Assembly (NCBI RefSeq): GCF_019295435.1
Contig: NZ_WEKL01000008.1
Location: 47,438 to 104,198, forward strand
Direction: 5' to 3'
Source of the DNA: Aquimarina litoralis
GTDB lineage: Bacteria > Bacteroidota > Bacteroidia > Flavobacteriales > Flavobacteriaceae
Length of the DNA stretch: 56,761 bases
The translations under genes were made by a program, and so were the position numbers. The number at the start of each line of letters is the position of its first letter. Positions within the stretch are counted from its first letter, which is position 1. Positions 18,612 through 26,493 of this stretch are shown here, one piece after another. Below the pieces are notes generated by a model. It did no database searches, was not told where the DNA came from, and saw nothing but the letters and a program-made list of their open reading frames with translations.

Positions 18612-18652
18612 TAAAAAAACTCCATTGATCAAACTAATGACCAATGGAGTAG
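18612..18652 (-). terminator. Terminator of the susCD transcript
   Basis: ACTCCATTG / CAATGGAGT stem with TTTTTT on the minus-strand 3' side, 52 nt past the SusD stop. Confidence 0.82.
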
Positions 18653-18703
18653 GGGATACCGAATAAATAATAATTTTACTTATCATTTTTAACACACACA
18701 ACT

Positions 18704-20014
18704 TTAGTATCCAGGATTTTGAGTAATTACGCCATTACTTGCAAGTATTTCAGAAATAGGAATTGGGAATACATAATAATTAGGGTTAACTGTTTCTCCC
18801 ATTTCTGCATCTACTGTATCTGTTCGAACAAGGTCAAACCATCGTTGTCCTTCAAAAGCTAATTCTAATCTTCTTTCGTTCGCAATAGCTTGTCTAACTT
18901 CTATTTGTGTATTTGCAGTACCGCTTAAACTGGTTAGACCAGCCCTATTTCGAATACCATCCAATAAGCTTAAAATAGATGCTGATTGCGATCCATCTGC
19001 ATTGTTATTTTCATTAAGTGTTTCTGCATATAACAGAATAACATCCGCTAATCTCAATTCGATCCAATCTTGATCTGGGTTTTCAGAGAGGTATTTTATT
19101 CCTCTGACACCAACTTCATCAACTGTGAGTGATTTTCTTGTAACATCACCAGCTGCATCAAAAGCAGCAACTAAATCTAAATCTAATGGTTCAAAAGACT
19201 TTGAATCATTACCTATAAACCAACCTGTAAATTCTGTAAAACCATATTCATCTGGAATTGAACTTGATACTTGAGTGGCGAAGAGAATTTCTGGATTTAA
19301 ATCGTTAGCGTCTCCAAAAATATTAGCAAAGTTAGGTTGCAAACTCACACCAGCTGCAGCTGCTCCATTTATGACAGCAGCAAGATGTGATTCTGCACTA
19401 CTAAAGTTACCAATTTGAATATATACTTTACCTAATAGTCCTTGAGCTGCAATTTGGGTTGCCCTACCATTAGATAAGCCTGAATTATCCAGAGCTGATA
19501 TGGCGTCTTGTAAATCGGGAATGATAACATTATTGTAAACATCTGCAGCAGGCTGTCTTGTTAAATCTAAACTAAGATCTCCGGAGCTTAAATTTACAGT
19601 GATATCTCCAAATACACGTACTAACTTAAAATATGATAAGGCTCTTAGAAATTTTGCTTCACCAACATCTGTAGTATTAGCTGAATTTTCAATGACGTTA
19701 TTTGCACTTAAGATTGATCTATATAAAGCAATATAAAAAGGTTCAAAGAATTGATCTTCCATTACTAGTAGATCACTATTAAATCTATCAAAAGAAGGAA
19801 ACGGTTCTTCTATCATTAACGCATTATCAGCTCTAAAATCTCCCATTACAGCCATCGGGGTTACCGAACCTAACTGATAAAAATATGCGGCATTTAGAAC
19901 ACCTTCAAAATCCGTTAAAGAGTCCGAATTTGCTATGTTTGATGGTACTTGCTCTAATTCTTCACACGCTGTGATTGATATAGCTATTACCAATAATAAA
20001 ATGATTTTTTTCAT
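18704..20014 (-). CDS. SusD/RagB-family glycan-binding surface lipoprotein
   Basis: 436 aa from ATG 20014; an in-frame ATG 24 nt upstream would overlap the SusC coding end and is not preferred. The lipoprotein signal MKKIILLLVIAISITAC puts the lipid Cys at 17, followed by EELEQ, an acidic stretch consistent with surface exposure. TPR-like helical segments include 'AKFLRALSYFKLVRVFGDI', and the C-terminal SusD signature includes 'IANERRLELAFEGQRWFDLV'. SusD lids the SusC channel and captures oligosaccharide or peptide. It is short for the family (often 450-600). It lies 10 nt downstream of the SusC stop, an operon pair. Confidence 0.93.
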   Translation of the reverse strand: MKKIILLLVIAISITACEELEQVPSNIANSDSLTDFEGVLNAAYFYQLGSVTPMAVMGDFRADNALMIEEPFPSFDRFNSDLLVMEDQFFEPFYIALYRSILSANNVIENSANTTDVGEAKFLRALSYFKLVRVFGDITVNLSSGDLSLDLTRQPAADVYNNVIIPDLQDAISALDNSGLSNGRATQIAAQGLLGKVYIQIGNFSSAESHLAAVINGAAAAGVSLQPNFANIFGDANDLNPEILFATQVSSSIPDEYGFTEFTGWFIGNDSKSFEPLDLDLVAAFDAAGDVTRKSLTVDEVGVRGIKYLSENPDQDWIELRLADVILLYAETLNENNNADGSQSASILSLLDGIRNRAGLTSLSGTANTQIEVRQAIANERRLELAFEGQRWFDLVRTDTVDAEMGETVNPNYYVFPIPISEILASNGVITQNPGY

Positions 20015-20024
20015 TTTCTTTTTT

Positions 20025-23000
20025 TTAAAAATTAACATTTAAACCAAACGTAAAACTTCTTATAATAGGGCTTGCACCAACTTGAACACCATATGTTGTT
20101 GGTCCTGCATAACCGCTATTTCCAGTTTCTATACCTTCTGGATTATATGAAGTATAATCATCTCCCCAAATGTATAATAGGTTAGTAGATGCGGCATAAA
20201 TTCTAACAGAGTTCAAACCTATCCTATTTATTAATTTTGTGTTCATTGTATAACCAATAGTTAAATTTCTTAAGGCTATGTAAGAAGCATCTTGAATACC
20301 GTGATCAGTTTGTCTTCTATTACCTATATAATGTTCTCCATTATGATCAGCTATACCATCATCATTAGCATCAAAAGTGTCTACTAATCGACCAGACCAT
20401 TGTGACTCATAATAAAGAGGATCAATATTGTATACTTCTGCTCCATGAGATCCTTGCCATTGCATGGATAGATCGAAAGCTTTATAGCGCATAGAAGAAT
20501 TTAATCCCCAATAAAAATCTGGTGTTGCTTGTCCAATTTTTACATAATCATCACTATCAATAACGCCATCACCATTTTGATCAACTACATAAGATTCACC
20601 AGAAGTATTGTTAGGGTGTCTTGTCGGATCTTCTAAAAATCTCATTTCTACTTCACCAATAGTTTCTAAGCCCCACATTTCTCCAATTTCTCCACCTACA
20701 TAATTTCTAAAAATAGGACCTCGACCACTTTGACCATATTGAATCTGTGGAAGTTCTTCTACATTATCTAAATCAGTAATTTCTGTATTAACAGTAGCGA
20801 GATTAGCACTGATGTCCCAAGAAAAATTTTCCCCCTGAATAAGATTAGCGGAGAGGTCTACCTCTAGTCCAGAACTTGTCATATCACCATTGTTTACTAT
20901 TATAGAAGGTTGACCAACAGTAGTATAGGATACGGTACTTCCTATTAACATATCCTCGATATCAGAATTGTAATAATCTACACTTAATCTAAATCGGTTA
21001 TTAACAAAACCTAAATCAATACCGTAGTTTGTTTCTGTATTGGTTTGCCAGGTTAAATCTGGATTGTTTACATTTCCGGAAATTCCAAATCCAGTACCGA
21101 AAATAGTCGGAATAGGATTTAAAAGGCTTTGTGCATCAAAATCATTTAAGAAAGAACTGGTTCCTAAAGAACCTGTACTAAATCTTAGTTTCAGAAGGCT
21201 CAATGCATTCGATTTCCAAAAACTCTCATTATGTACATTCCAACCTAAAGACATCGCAGGAAAAACTCCATATTGTTTATTGGCTCCAAAACGAGAATCT
21301 CCATCTCTTCTTATGGAAGCTGATACTAAATAACGATTATCATATGCATACTGTACTCTACCAAAAACACTTTTTCTTGCTCTGGTGATGTCAGTTTCAG
21401 TTGTTGTGATATCTTCTGGGTTCAACAGGTTGTAATTGATAATATCACTATTAGGAACATTAGTACCTACAAGAGAAATACCGGTAATGTAGTTATTTAA
21501 AAATTCATAACCGATCACAGCATCAATATCGTGTTTGCCTATAAGTTTGTTATAATTTAAGGTGGTTGTGCTTAAAATAGATGATGCATTTCTGGAACTT
21601 TCATCTAAATCTGTTTGATCTGTACGTGCTCTAGAATCTGCTCCTAAACCTTGATAATAGAAATTTTTAGTATTATTAAAATCTCCTCCTAAAACGGTTT
21701 TTAAGATTAAACCATCTATGATTTCATATTGTAGATAGGATGAAACATTAGCAAAATAAACTTTTTGCCAAGCATCTGCATTATCTAATTTTTGCGCAGG
21801 TCCGGCGTCTCCTGAACCACCAATACCATTATTAGCTCTACCATAGTGCCAATCATCAACTCTATCACCTGGTTGTAATTCATATATGCTTGTAGGTCCA
21901 ATTCCACCTCTATAACCATCATCAAATGGTGATAACCCTAAACCTTGAGCTTCAACATCTAATGCCTGTACAAATGCAATAGATTCTGCTGTGTGGTAAA
22001 CAGGATGAACACCATATGCTCTTAATAAATCTCTCATGTCGTGCGCTAAGATGTCTCTTCTAGAAGTAAAACCGTTAAAGCTTAATCCTGCTTTAAATTT
22101 TTCACCAGATTGGGTATCTATATTTAAACGCGCATTAAATCTTTCAAAACCTTGCGTTATTGCAACTCCTTCTGCATTTTGATATCCTACAGATCCAAAG
22201 AATTTAGCGTTTTCAGAACCACCTGACATACTAAAATCATGATTTGTGGTAACACCAGTTCTAAATAACCAGTCTTCTGGACTGATGGCTCCTGGCGAAT
22301 TTTCATATGCTCTTAATCTATATTCTACAAAAGCTGGGTCAATTTGAGATAGATCCCAATTGCCAGCGGCAATTTCTTGTCTTGAAAAAGCAGCCCACTC
22401 TGGTCCTGATTTTAGGATGTTCTTCCGATATTTATTTGATATGCTAATGAATGAGTTATAGCTAAATTGTGGTCTTCCTGATTTCCCTTTTTTTGTTGTT
22501 ACTAAAATAACTCCATTGGCACCATTTGCTCCATATATAGCAGCCGAAGCTGCATCTTTTAATACTTCTAAGCTTTCAATATCACTGGGGTTTACAGTGG
22601 CTAAGTTTCCTGAAATTTGATAACCATCTACAATGATTAATGGCCCTGAATCACCAGAAAGAGAAGATGCAGCTCGTACTTGAATTTTTGGATTTGCACC
22701 TGGTTCTGGATTTTGATTTTGTATAAGAACCCCTGATAGTTTACCTGCCAATGCTTCATCCACACGAGTTGCTTGTATTGCTGCAACATCACTTCCTTTA
22801 ACTTGTGCAATAGCACCGGTATTGTGTGATTTTTTTCTAGTTCCATATCCTACTACCACGATTTCATCTAACGCTTCAGAATCTTCCAGCATTTCTACAT
22901 TTAGTGTAGTTTGATTCGAAATAGTAATGGTTTTGGTCTTAAGTCCGATATAGGAAAATTGCACAACATCACCAGAAGTAACTTGTAATGTATATTTTCC

Positions 23001-23192
23001 ATCAAAATCGGTAACAGCTCCTTTTGAAGAGCCAATTACCAGTACACTTACTCCAGGAATGGGAGTATTGGTTTCTACAGATGTTACGATACCAGTTAAC
23101 TCATAATTTTCTTGCGCATAGGAGTTAAAATGATATAGAAACAATAGCATCAATATTAAAATTGGTTTAAATTTTTCAAGTAATTGTTTCAT
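20025..23192 (-). CDS. SusC/RagA-family TonB-linked outer-membrane transporter
   Basis: 1055 aa. It comprises a signal peptide (ending 'FNSYAQ'), a carboxypeptidase-regulatory-like domain (about 32-110, 'GVSVLVIGSSKGAVTDFDGK'), the TonB-box-like 'LDEIVVVGYGTRKK', and a plug with the SusC signature 'DAASAAIYGANGANGVILV' (about 212-230). A roughly 22-strand barrel follows, ending 'SFTFGLNVNF'. It transports a ligand captured by the neighbouring SusD. No glycoside hydrolase, lyase or sulfatase is adjacent, so the substrate is not evident. The upstream gene is a FadR-type GntR regulator on the same strand. Such regulators often respond to sugar acids or acyl compounds, hinting at uronate-type control (inference). 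Confidence 0.95.
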   Translation of the reverse strand: MKQLLEKFKPILILMLLFLYHFNSYAQENYELTGIVTSVETNTPIPGVSVLVIGSSKGAVTDFDGKYTLQVTSGDVVQFSYIGLKTKTITISNQTTLNVEMLEDSEALDEIVVVGYGTRKKSHNTGAIAQVKGSDVAAIQATRVDEALAGKLSGVLIQNQNPEPGANPKIQVRAASSLSGDSGPLIIVDGYQISGNLATVNPSDIESLEVLKDAASAAIYGANGANGVILVTTKKGKSGRPQFSYNSFISISNKYRKNILKSGPEWAAFSRQEIAAGNWDLSQIDPAFVEYRLRAYENSPGAISPEDWLFRTGVTTNHDFSMSGGSENAKFFGSVGYQNAEGVAITQGFERFNARLNIDTQSGEKFKAGLSFNGFTSRRDILAHDMRDLLRAYGVHPVYHTAESIAFVQALDVEAQGLGLSPFDDGYRGGIGPTSIYELQPGDRVDDWHYGRANNGIGGSGDAGPAQKLDNADAWQKVYFANVSSYLQYEIIDGLILKTVLGGDFNNTKNFYYQGLGADSRARTDQTDLDESSRNASSILSTTTLNYNKLIGKHDIDAVIGYEFLNNYITGISLVGTNVPNSDIINYNLLNPEDITTTETDITRARKSVFGRVQYAYDNRYLVSASIRRDGDSRFGANKQYGVFPAMSLGWNVHNESFWKSNALSLLKLRFSTGSLGTSSFLNDFDAQSLLNPIPTIFGTGFGISGNVNNPDLTWQTNTETNYGIDLGFVNNRFRLSVDYYNSDIEDMLIGSTVSYTTVGQPSIIVNNGDMTSSGLEVDLSANLIQGENFSWDISANLATVNTEITDLDNVEELPQIQYGQSGRGPIFRNYVGGEIGEMWGLETIGEVEMRFLEDPTRHPNNTSGESYVVDQNGDGVIDSDDYVKIGQATPDFYWGLNSSMRYKAFDLSMQWQGSHGAEVYNIDPLYYESQWSGRLVDTFDANDDGIADHNGEHYIGNRRQTDHGIQDASYIALRNLTIGYTMNTKLINRIGLNSVRIYAASTNLLYIWGDDYTSYNPEGIETGNSGYAGPTTYGVQVGASPIIRSFTFGLNVNF

Positions 23193-23412
23193 TGTTTAGT
23201 TTTATTTTAGACATAAGCATTCATTTAGCCTTAATTGGCCTTTTAACTTTGTGTGTAATACTTTTACTTAACTAAACATTAACAAGAGGATGATTTCATC
23301 TATATCTTGATTTGTTACCTTTGCTAATGCGTATTTGTTTAAGTAATAAAGCGCATTATTCGTTTTAACATACTTCTCTCTCGAAACTTGAAGTGATAAA
23401 TAGAATAATTAA

Positions 23413-23440
23413 AGAGGATAGGTTTTACCTGTCCTTTTTT
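23413..23440. terminator. Hairpin between the gntR and susC genes
   Basis: AGGATAGG / CCTGTCCT stem followed by TTTTTT on the plus strand. On the minus strand the trailing T-run is short (CTTTAATT), so termination of gntR there may be partial and some read-through into susC is possible. No perfect -7 box was found in 23193-23412. Confidence 0.55.
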
Positions 23441-23470
23441 ATGATCTTTTAAAATTTACATAGGCAAGGT

Positions 23471-24175
23471 TTATTTAGTTTTACAGTATTGATATAAATC
23501 ATTAAAATGTATTTTTAAACTTTGAGTGGCTTGATCAGGATCGCTGTTTTTTATAGCAGTGACAATATCTTGATGTTCTTTAATTAGGGTAGAAAAACTG
23601 TTTTTGTCGCATATTTTATTCGTAACGAAATTGGTGATGATTTCTGGAGTGATTACTAACATAAGAGAGTTTATAACACTGTTTCCACTTGCTTCAGCTA
23701 ATTTTAAGTGAAACAACAAATCTTCATCAATAGCATTTTCTCCATTTATGGATTTATTGATATAAGCTTCATGAGCTAATTCTATTTGATATAATTGTTT
23801 TTCGGTTCTTCTAATCGCTGCTAGTTTTACAGCTTTGGTTTCTAAAATTAGCCTAGTTTCTACTAGTGATTTAAAATCTGGTGTTTGCAAATGCAAAATA
23901 TTAGCCATCATTGAGTTTAATGCACCAACACCTATTTTTGATACAAAGGTTCCGCTCTTAGGATATTTTTTTACTAATCCGTAAAATTCTAATTTTTGAA
24001 TCGCTAATCTTAATTGGCTTCTGCTTACATTAAACTTCTCGGATAAAGCTCTTTCAGAAGGTAGTTTGTCTCCTGGTTCAAGTTGTCTGTTTATAATCAA
24101 ATCTCTTATTTTAGAAATCACGGTTTCGATTTCATTTCCTGGAGATAATGATTCAGGTTCTAAGTTAGTTTTCAT
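23471..24175 (-). CDS. GntR-family transcriptional regulator, FadR/FCD subfamily
   Basis: 234 aa. The N-terminal winged helix (about 16-82) has the GntR signature 'LEPGDKLPSERALSEKFNVS' followed by 'GLVKKYPKSGTFVSK'. The C-terminal all-helical FCD ligand domain (about 100-230) includes 'LVETRLILETKAVKLAAI', 'EDLLFHLKLAEASGN' and 'EHQDIVTAI', where the Asp/His metal ligands normally lie. It is encoded upstream of susCD on the same strand and probably controls it. Its own promoter carries a tandem palindrome, 10-34 nt before the ATG, that fits the FCD consensus and overlaps the -7 box, suggesting autorepression. The effector is unknown; uronate or sugar-acid derivatives are typical for this subfamily. 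Confidence 0.9.
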   Translation of the reverse strand: MKTNLEPESLSPGNEIETVISKIRDLIINRQLEPGDKLPSERALSEKFNVSRSQLRLAIQKLEFYGLVKKYPKSGTFVSKIGVGALNSMMANILHLQTPDFKSLVETRLILETKAVKLAAIRRTEKQLYQIELAHEAYINKSINGENAIDEDLLFHLKLAEASGNSVINSLMLVITPEIITNFVTNKICDKNSFSTLIKEHQDIVTAIKNSDPDQATQSLKIHFNDLYQYCKTK

Positions 24176-24184
24176 AGTTTATAA

Positions 24185-24209
24185 TTGGTCAACCAAATTG
24201 GTTAACCAA
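24185..24209. promoter_or_regulatory. Tandem GntR/FadR-type operator
   Basis: Two adjacent 12-bp palindromes: TTGGTCAACCAA (24185-24196, near-perfect) and TTGGTTAACCAA (24198-24209, perfect), centre to centre 13 bp. They fit the FCD-subfamily consensus TnGTnnACnA and overlap the gntR -7 box by three bases. The most likely ligand is the GntR protein encoded 10 nt away. Confidence 0.78.
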
Positions 24210-24214
24210 ATATA
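24207..24214 (-). promoter_or_regulatory. Putative -7 promoter box of gntR
   Basis: TATATTTG on the minus strand matches TAnnTTTG, 31 nt before ATG 24175. It overlaps the upstream palindrome. Confidence 0.6.
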
Positions 24215-24347
24215 AGGGAATTATTTTAACCTACGTATTTTTTATGTTAAAAAATGATTGAAATATTAATTTAGAGTTCCTTTTTATTAAGAATCTTCAT
24301 TTTGTGGTACAAAAGAGAATCATAGAATAATAGCTATCATGGGATAT

Positions 24348-24383
24348 AAAAAAAGGCCAAGTATATCATACTCAGCCTTTATT
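24348..24383 (-). terminator. Terminator of the charged-tail outer-membrane protein gene
   Basis: AAAGGC / GCCTTT outer stem with an inner GTAT/ATAC pairing. TTTTTTT follows on the minus strand, about 40 nt after the stop at 24422. Confidence 0.72.
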
Positions 24384-24421
24384 GACGTAATAATAAATGT
24401 ATTATCTGAAACTAGAAATGA

Positions 24422-26092
24422 TTAGTTATCATTTTCATTTTTCTCTTTTTCTTTTTCCTCTTTTTTTCTTTGTTTTTCTTCAGCTTTTTTGCGCTTTTCT
24501 TCTTCCTTTTTTCTTTTCTTCTCTTCTTTTTTCTTTCTTTTCTCTTCAGCTTTTTTACGCTTTTCTTCTTCCTTTTTAGCTTTCTCTTGTTCTTTTTGCA
24601 ATTTTTCGTAAGCAGCGTCTACATCCTCTTCTTCCTCAGCTTTTTTACTTTCTTCTGCTTCTTTTTCTTTTGCATCTTGTTTATCTCCAGTGCCAAGTTC
24701 TTTTTCCATTTCTTCTAGCTTCTTAAGCTCGTCATCAATCTGTTTCAATTCATCATCTAAGCCGTCATCCTGTTCCATTTTATCCAATTCGGCATCAATG
24801 TCTTCAATCATTTTTTGTTTTTCCTTTTCAGCTTTGATTCTTGCTTTTTCGGCTTGCTTAGCAGCTTTGGCTTCACGCTTAAGACGTCTTCTTTCTTCTT
24901 TTTTGAATTTCTTCTCGTCTTTTTTGTCTTGCTTTTCCTTTTCAATTCGTTCACGTTCTAAACGTTGTTCGGTTCTTCTTTCATCAAGATCCTTTTCCAT
25001 AGCATCTCTATGGCTTCCATCTTCAAACTCATTAATGAAAGGAGTTTTTTCTAACTTCAAGCTATCGTTTTCTATTTCTTCAAATTCTTCATCTAACTCT
25101 AAACCATCTTTATCTTTCTCCTTATCTTTTTCTTCATCTTCTTCACTTTCATCTTTCTTGATACCACTTTCAAAACCTGGTTTTTCAATGATCTCGTCTT
25201 TACTATGCCAGTCAAACCGATAAGAAGCTCCAACACTTACTCTAAAGATAGAAGGAGTATCCTTAAAATTGGTAGCAATATTCGCATCGATCTGTAAATC
25301 CTTATTCCATAAATAGGCTCCTCCAAGTCTTATAATATTATCACTATAGAAATCACTTTTTTGACCTTGATATTCACCAAATACAGCCCATTTATCGTTC
25401 AGTGTATGTGTACTTGTAATAATCCATCCATATGCAGGGTTATCTGTTGTAATTTTATCTACAATTAGATTTGTTACTAAAACCCAGCTTCCTGCGTTAC
25501 TCGTCCACCAATTATTCTGAGTCATTACCACAATTTTTGGACTTATCGTTGCATCTGTAGGAAACGTAAAAGCATTATCTGTATTGACATAATTCATACC
25601 TACATATGCGGAAACTGCAGGAATTAAACTTTTCCATTTAAATCGATAACGTTCTTTCCAACTCTTTAGCTCATCATAATTTATAGAGTCATTTTCTTTA
25701 GGTTTTTTATAAGGGTCATAAATAAGATATTTAACTCCTATCGTATTAGATTCAAAATCGGTTTTTCGAATCTTTTGTTCATTAGCACCTATGGTTTGTC
25801 TAACACCATCACTTCTAAAACTACCATTCAAATTAATTTCTAATTGTTCTATAAGTAGTCCATATCGAATCTCATAATCAAAATTGAATGTACTTGATTT
25901 TGTATCGAAAATTTTATGTCTTTCTCTTCCAAATCCTAACCCACCTTCAAGTTGTAGAACATTATTACCAACAGAGAAGGCTCCTTGAGAGACTCCAGGT
26001 CTGTTTGTATTAATCTTTTCAGTGTATTGTGCAGTTGAAGTTAAACCAAGTAAAAATAGGCTAACTAGCAGCAGCATCGATTTAGGGCTCAT
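24422..26092 (-). CDS. Outer-membrane transporter-like protein with long Lys/Glu-rich tail
   Basis: 556 aa from ATG 26092, chosen because the signal peptide MSPKSMLLLVSLFLLGLTST begins there and a -7 box sits 17 nt upstream; longer in-frame starts (26131, 26236) would precede it. Residues about 20-295 form a beta-barrel-like domain of the 'transporter'/phenol_MetA_deg type ('NTNRPGVSQGAFSVGNNVLQ', 'VFGEYQGQKSDFYSDNIIRL', 'FRVSVGASYRFDW'). Residues about 297-556 are almost entirely Lys, Glu, Arg, Asp and Ala, with heptad-like runs such as 'EEKRKKAEEKRKKKEEKKRK', predicting a long helix or charged coiled coil on the periplasmic side. The tail has no recognised domain and its function is unknown. 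It diverges from the DUF4834 gene. Confidence 0.75.
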   Translation of the reverse strand: MSPKSMLLLVSLFLLGLTSTAQYTEKINTNRPGVSQGAFSVGNNVLQLEGGLGFGRERHKIFDTKSSTFNFDYEIRYGLLIEQLEINLNGSFRSDGVRQTIGANEQKIRKTDFESNTIGVKYLIYDPYKKPKENDSINYDELKSWKERYRFKWKSLIPAVSAYVGMNYVNTDNAFTFPTDATISPKIVVMTQNNWWTSNAGSWVLVTNLIVDKITTDNPAYGWIITSTHTLNDKWAVFGEYQGQKSDFYSDNIIRLGGAYLWNKDLQIDANIATNFKDTPSIFRVSVGASYRFDWHSKDEIIEKPGFESGIKKDESEEDEEKDKEKDKDGLELDEEFEEIENDSLKLEKTPFINEFEDGSHRDAMEKDLDERRTEQRLERERIEKEKQDKKDEKKFKKEERRRLKREAKAAKQAEKARIKAEKEKQKMIEDIDAELDKMEQDDGLDDELKQIDDELKKLEEMEKELGTGDKQDAKEKEAEESKKAEEEEDVDAAYEKLQKEQEKAKKEEEKRKKAEEKRKKKEEKKRKKEEEKRKKAEEKQRKKEEKEKEKNENDN

Positions 26093-26109
26093 ATTCAATA
26101 GATTTGGTT

Positions 26110-26117
26110 CAAATATA
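26110..26117 (-). promoter_or_regulatory. Putative -7 promoter box for the charged-tail protein
   Basis: TATATTTG on the minus strand matches TAnnTTTG, 17 nt before ATG 26092. Confidence 0.5.
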
Positions 26118-26172
26118 GCAGATTTTATCATTTTTTTAGGATTGACCGCATGTAATTGTATATAGAGTTCCC

Positions 26173-26180
26173 TATTTTTG
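26173..26180 (+). promoter_or_regulatory. Putative -7 promoter box for the DUF4834-YfhO operon
   Basis: TATTTTTG matches TAnnTTTG, 12 nt before ATG 26193. It overlaps an in-frame TTG at 26178, which is therefore unlikely to be the start. Confidence 0.5.
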
Positions 26181-26192
26181 AAAAAAAATAAT

Positions 26193-26462
26193 ATGCAAGT
26201 AGCTTCTTTATCAGGGGTATTAAAGGTAATTCTCATTCTGTTATTGATATATTACGGATTAAAGATACTAACGCGATTATTTGGTCCTCTATTGCTTAGA
26301 TATGTAACAAAGAAAGCAGGAGAAAAGTTTCAACAGCAATTTCAGCAATATAATCAGTCTCATTCTTCTGGAGATGATGATATTACTATTGATAAAAAAC
26401 CAAAACAAAAATCTACTAATAAAGATGTGGGAGAGTACATCGATTTTGAGGAAATTGATTAA
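26193..26462 (+). CDS. DUF4834-type small membrane protein
   Basis: 89 aa from ATG 26193. One N-terminal membrane helix ('VLKVILILLLIYYGLKILTR') is followed by a Lys/Gln-rich stretch ('YVTKKAGEKFQQQFQQYNQ') and an acidic tail ending 'VGEYIDFEEID'. The length and the C-terminal 'GEYIDFEEI' pattern are those of DUF4834 proteins of Bacteroidota, whose function is unknown. It is the first gene of a likely four-gene operon (gaps 31, 5 and 19 nt) with YfhO, a glycosyltransferase and a flippase, which suggests a link to envelope polysaccharide. Confidence 0.78.
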   Translation: MQVASLSGVLKVILILLLIYYGLKILTRLFGPLLLRYVTKKAGEKFQQQFQQYNQSHSSGDDDITIDKKPKQKSTNKDVGEYIDFEEID

Positions 26463-26493
26463 TTTGGCGGCTCATACATAAATTGTCATTCGC

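Noticed and set aside
18704..24175. A full polysaccharide utilisation locus
   Set aside because: No CAZyme, sulfatase or peptidase gene is adjacent within the window, so only a SusCD pair with a regulator is claimed.
24397..25223. Plus-strand Phe/Ser-rich reading frames
   Set aside because: They are the reverse complement of the Lys/Glu-rich tail gene; composition and lack of starts or promoters show they are shadows.
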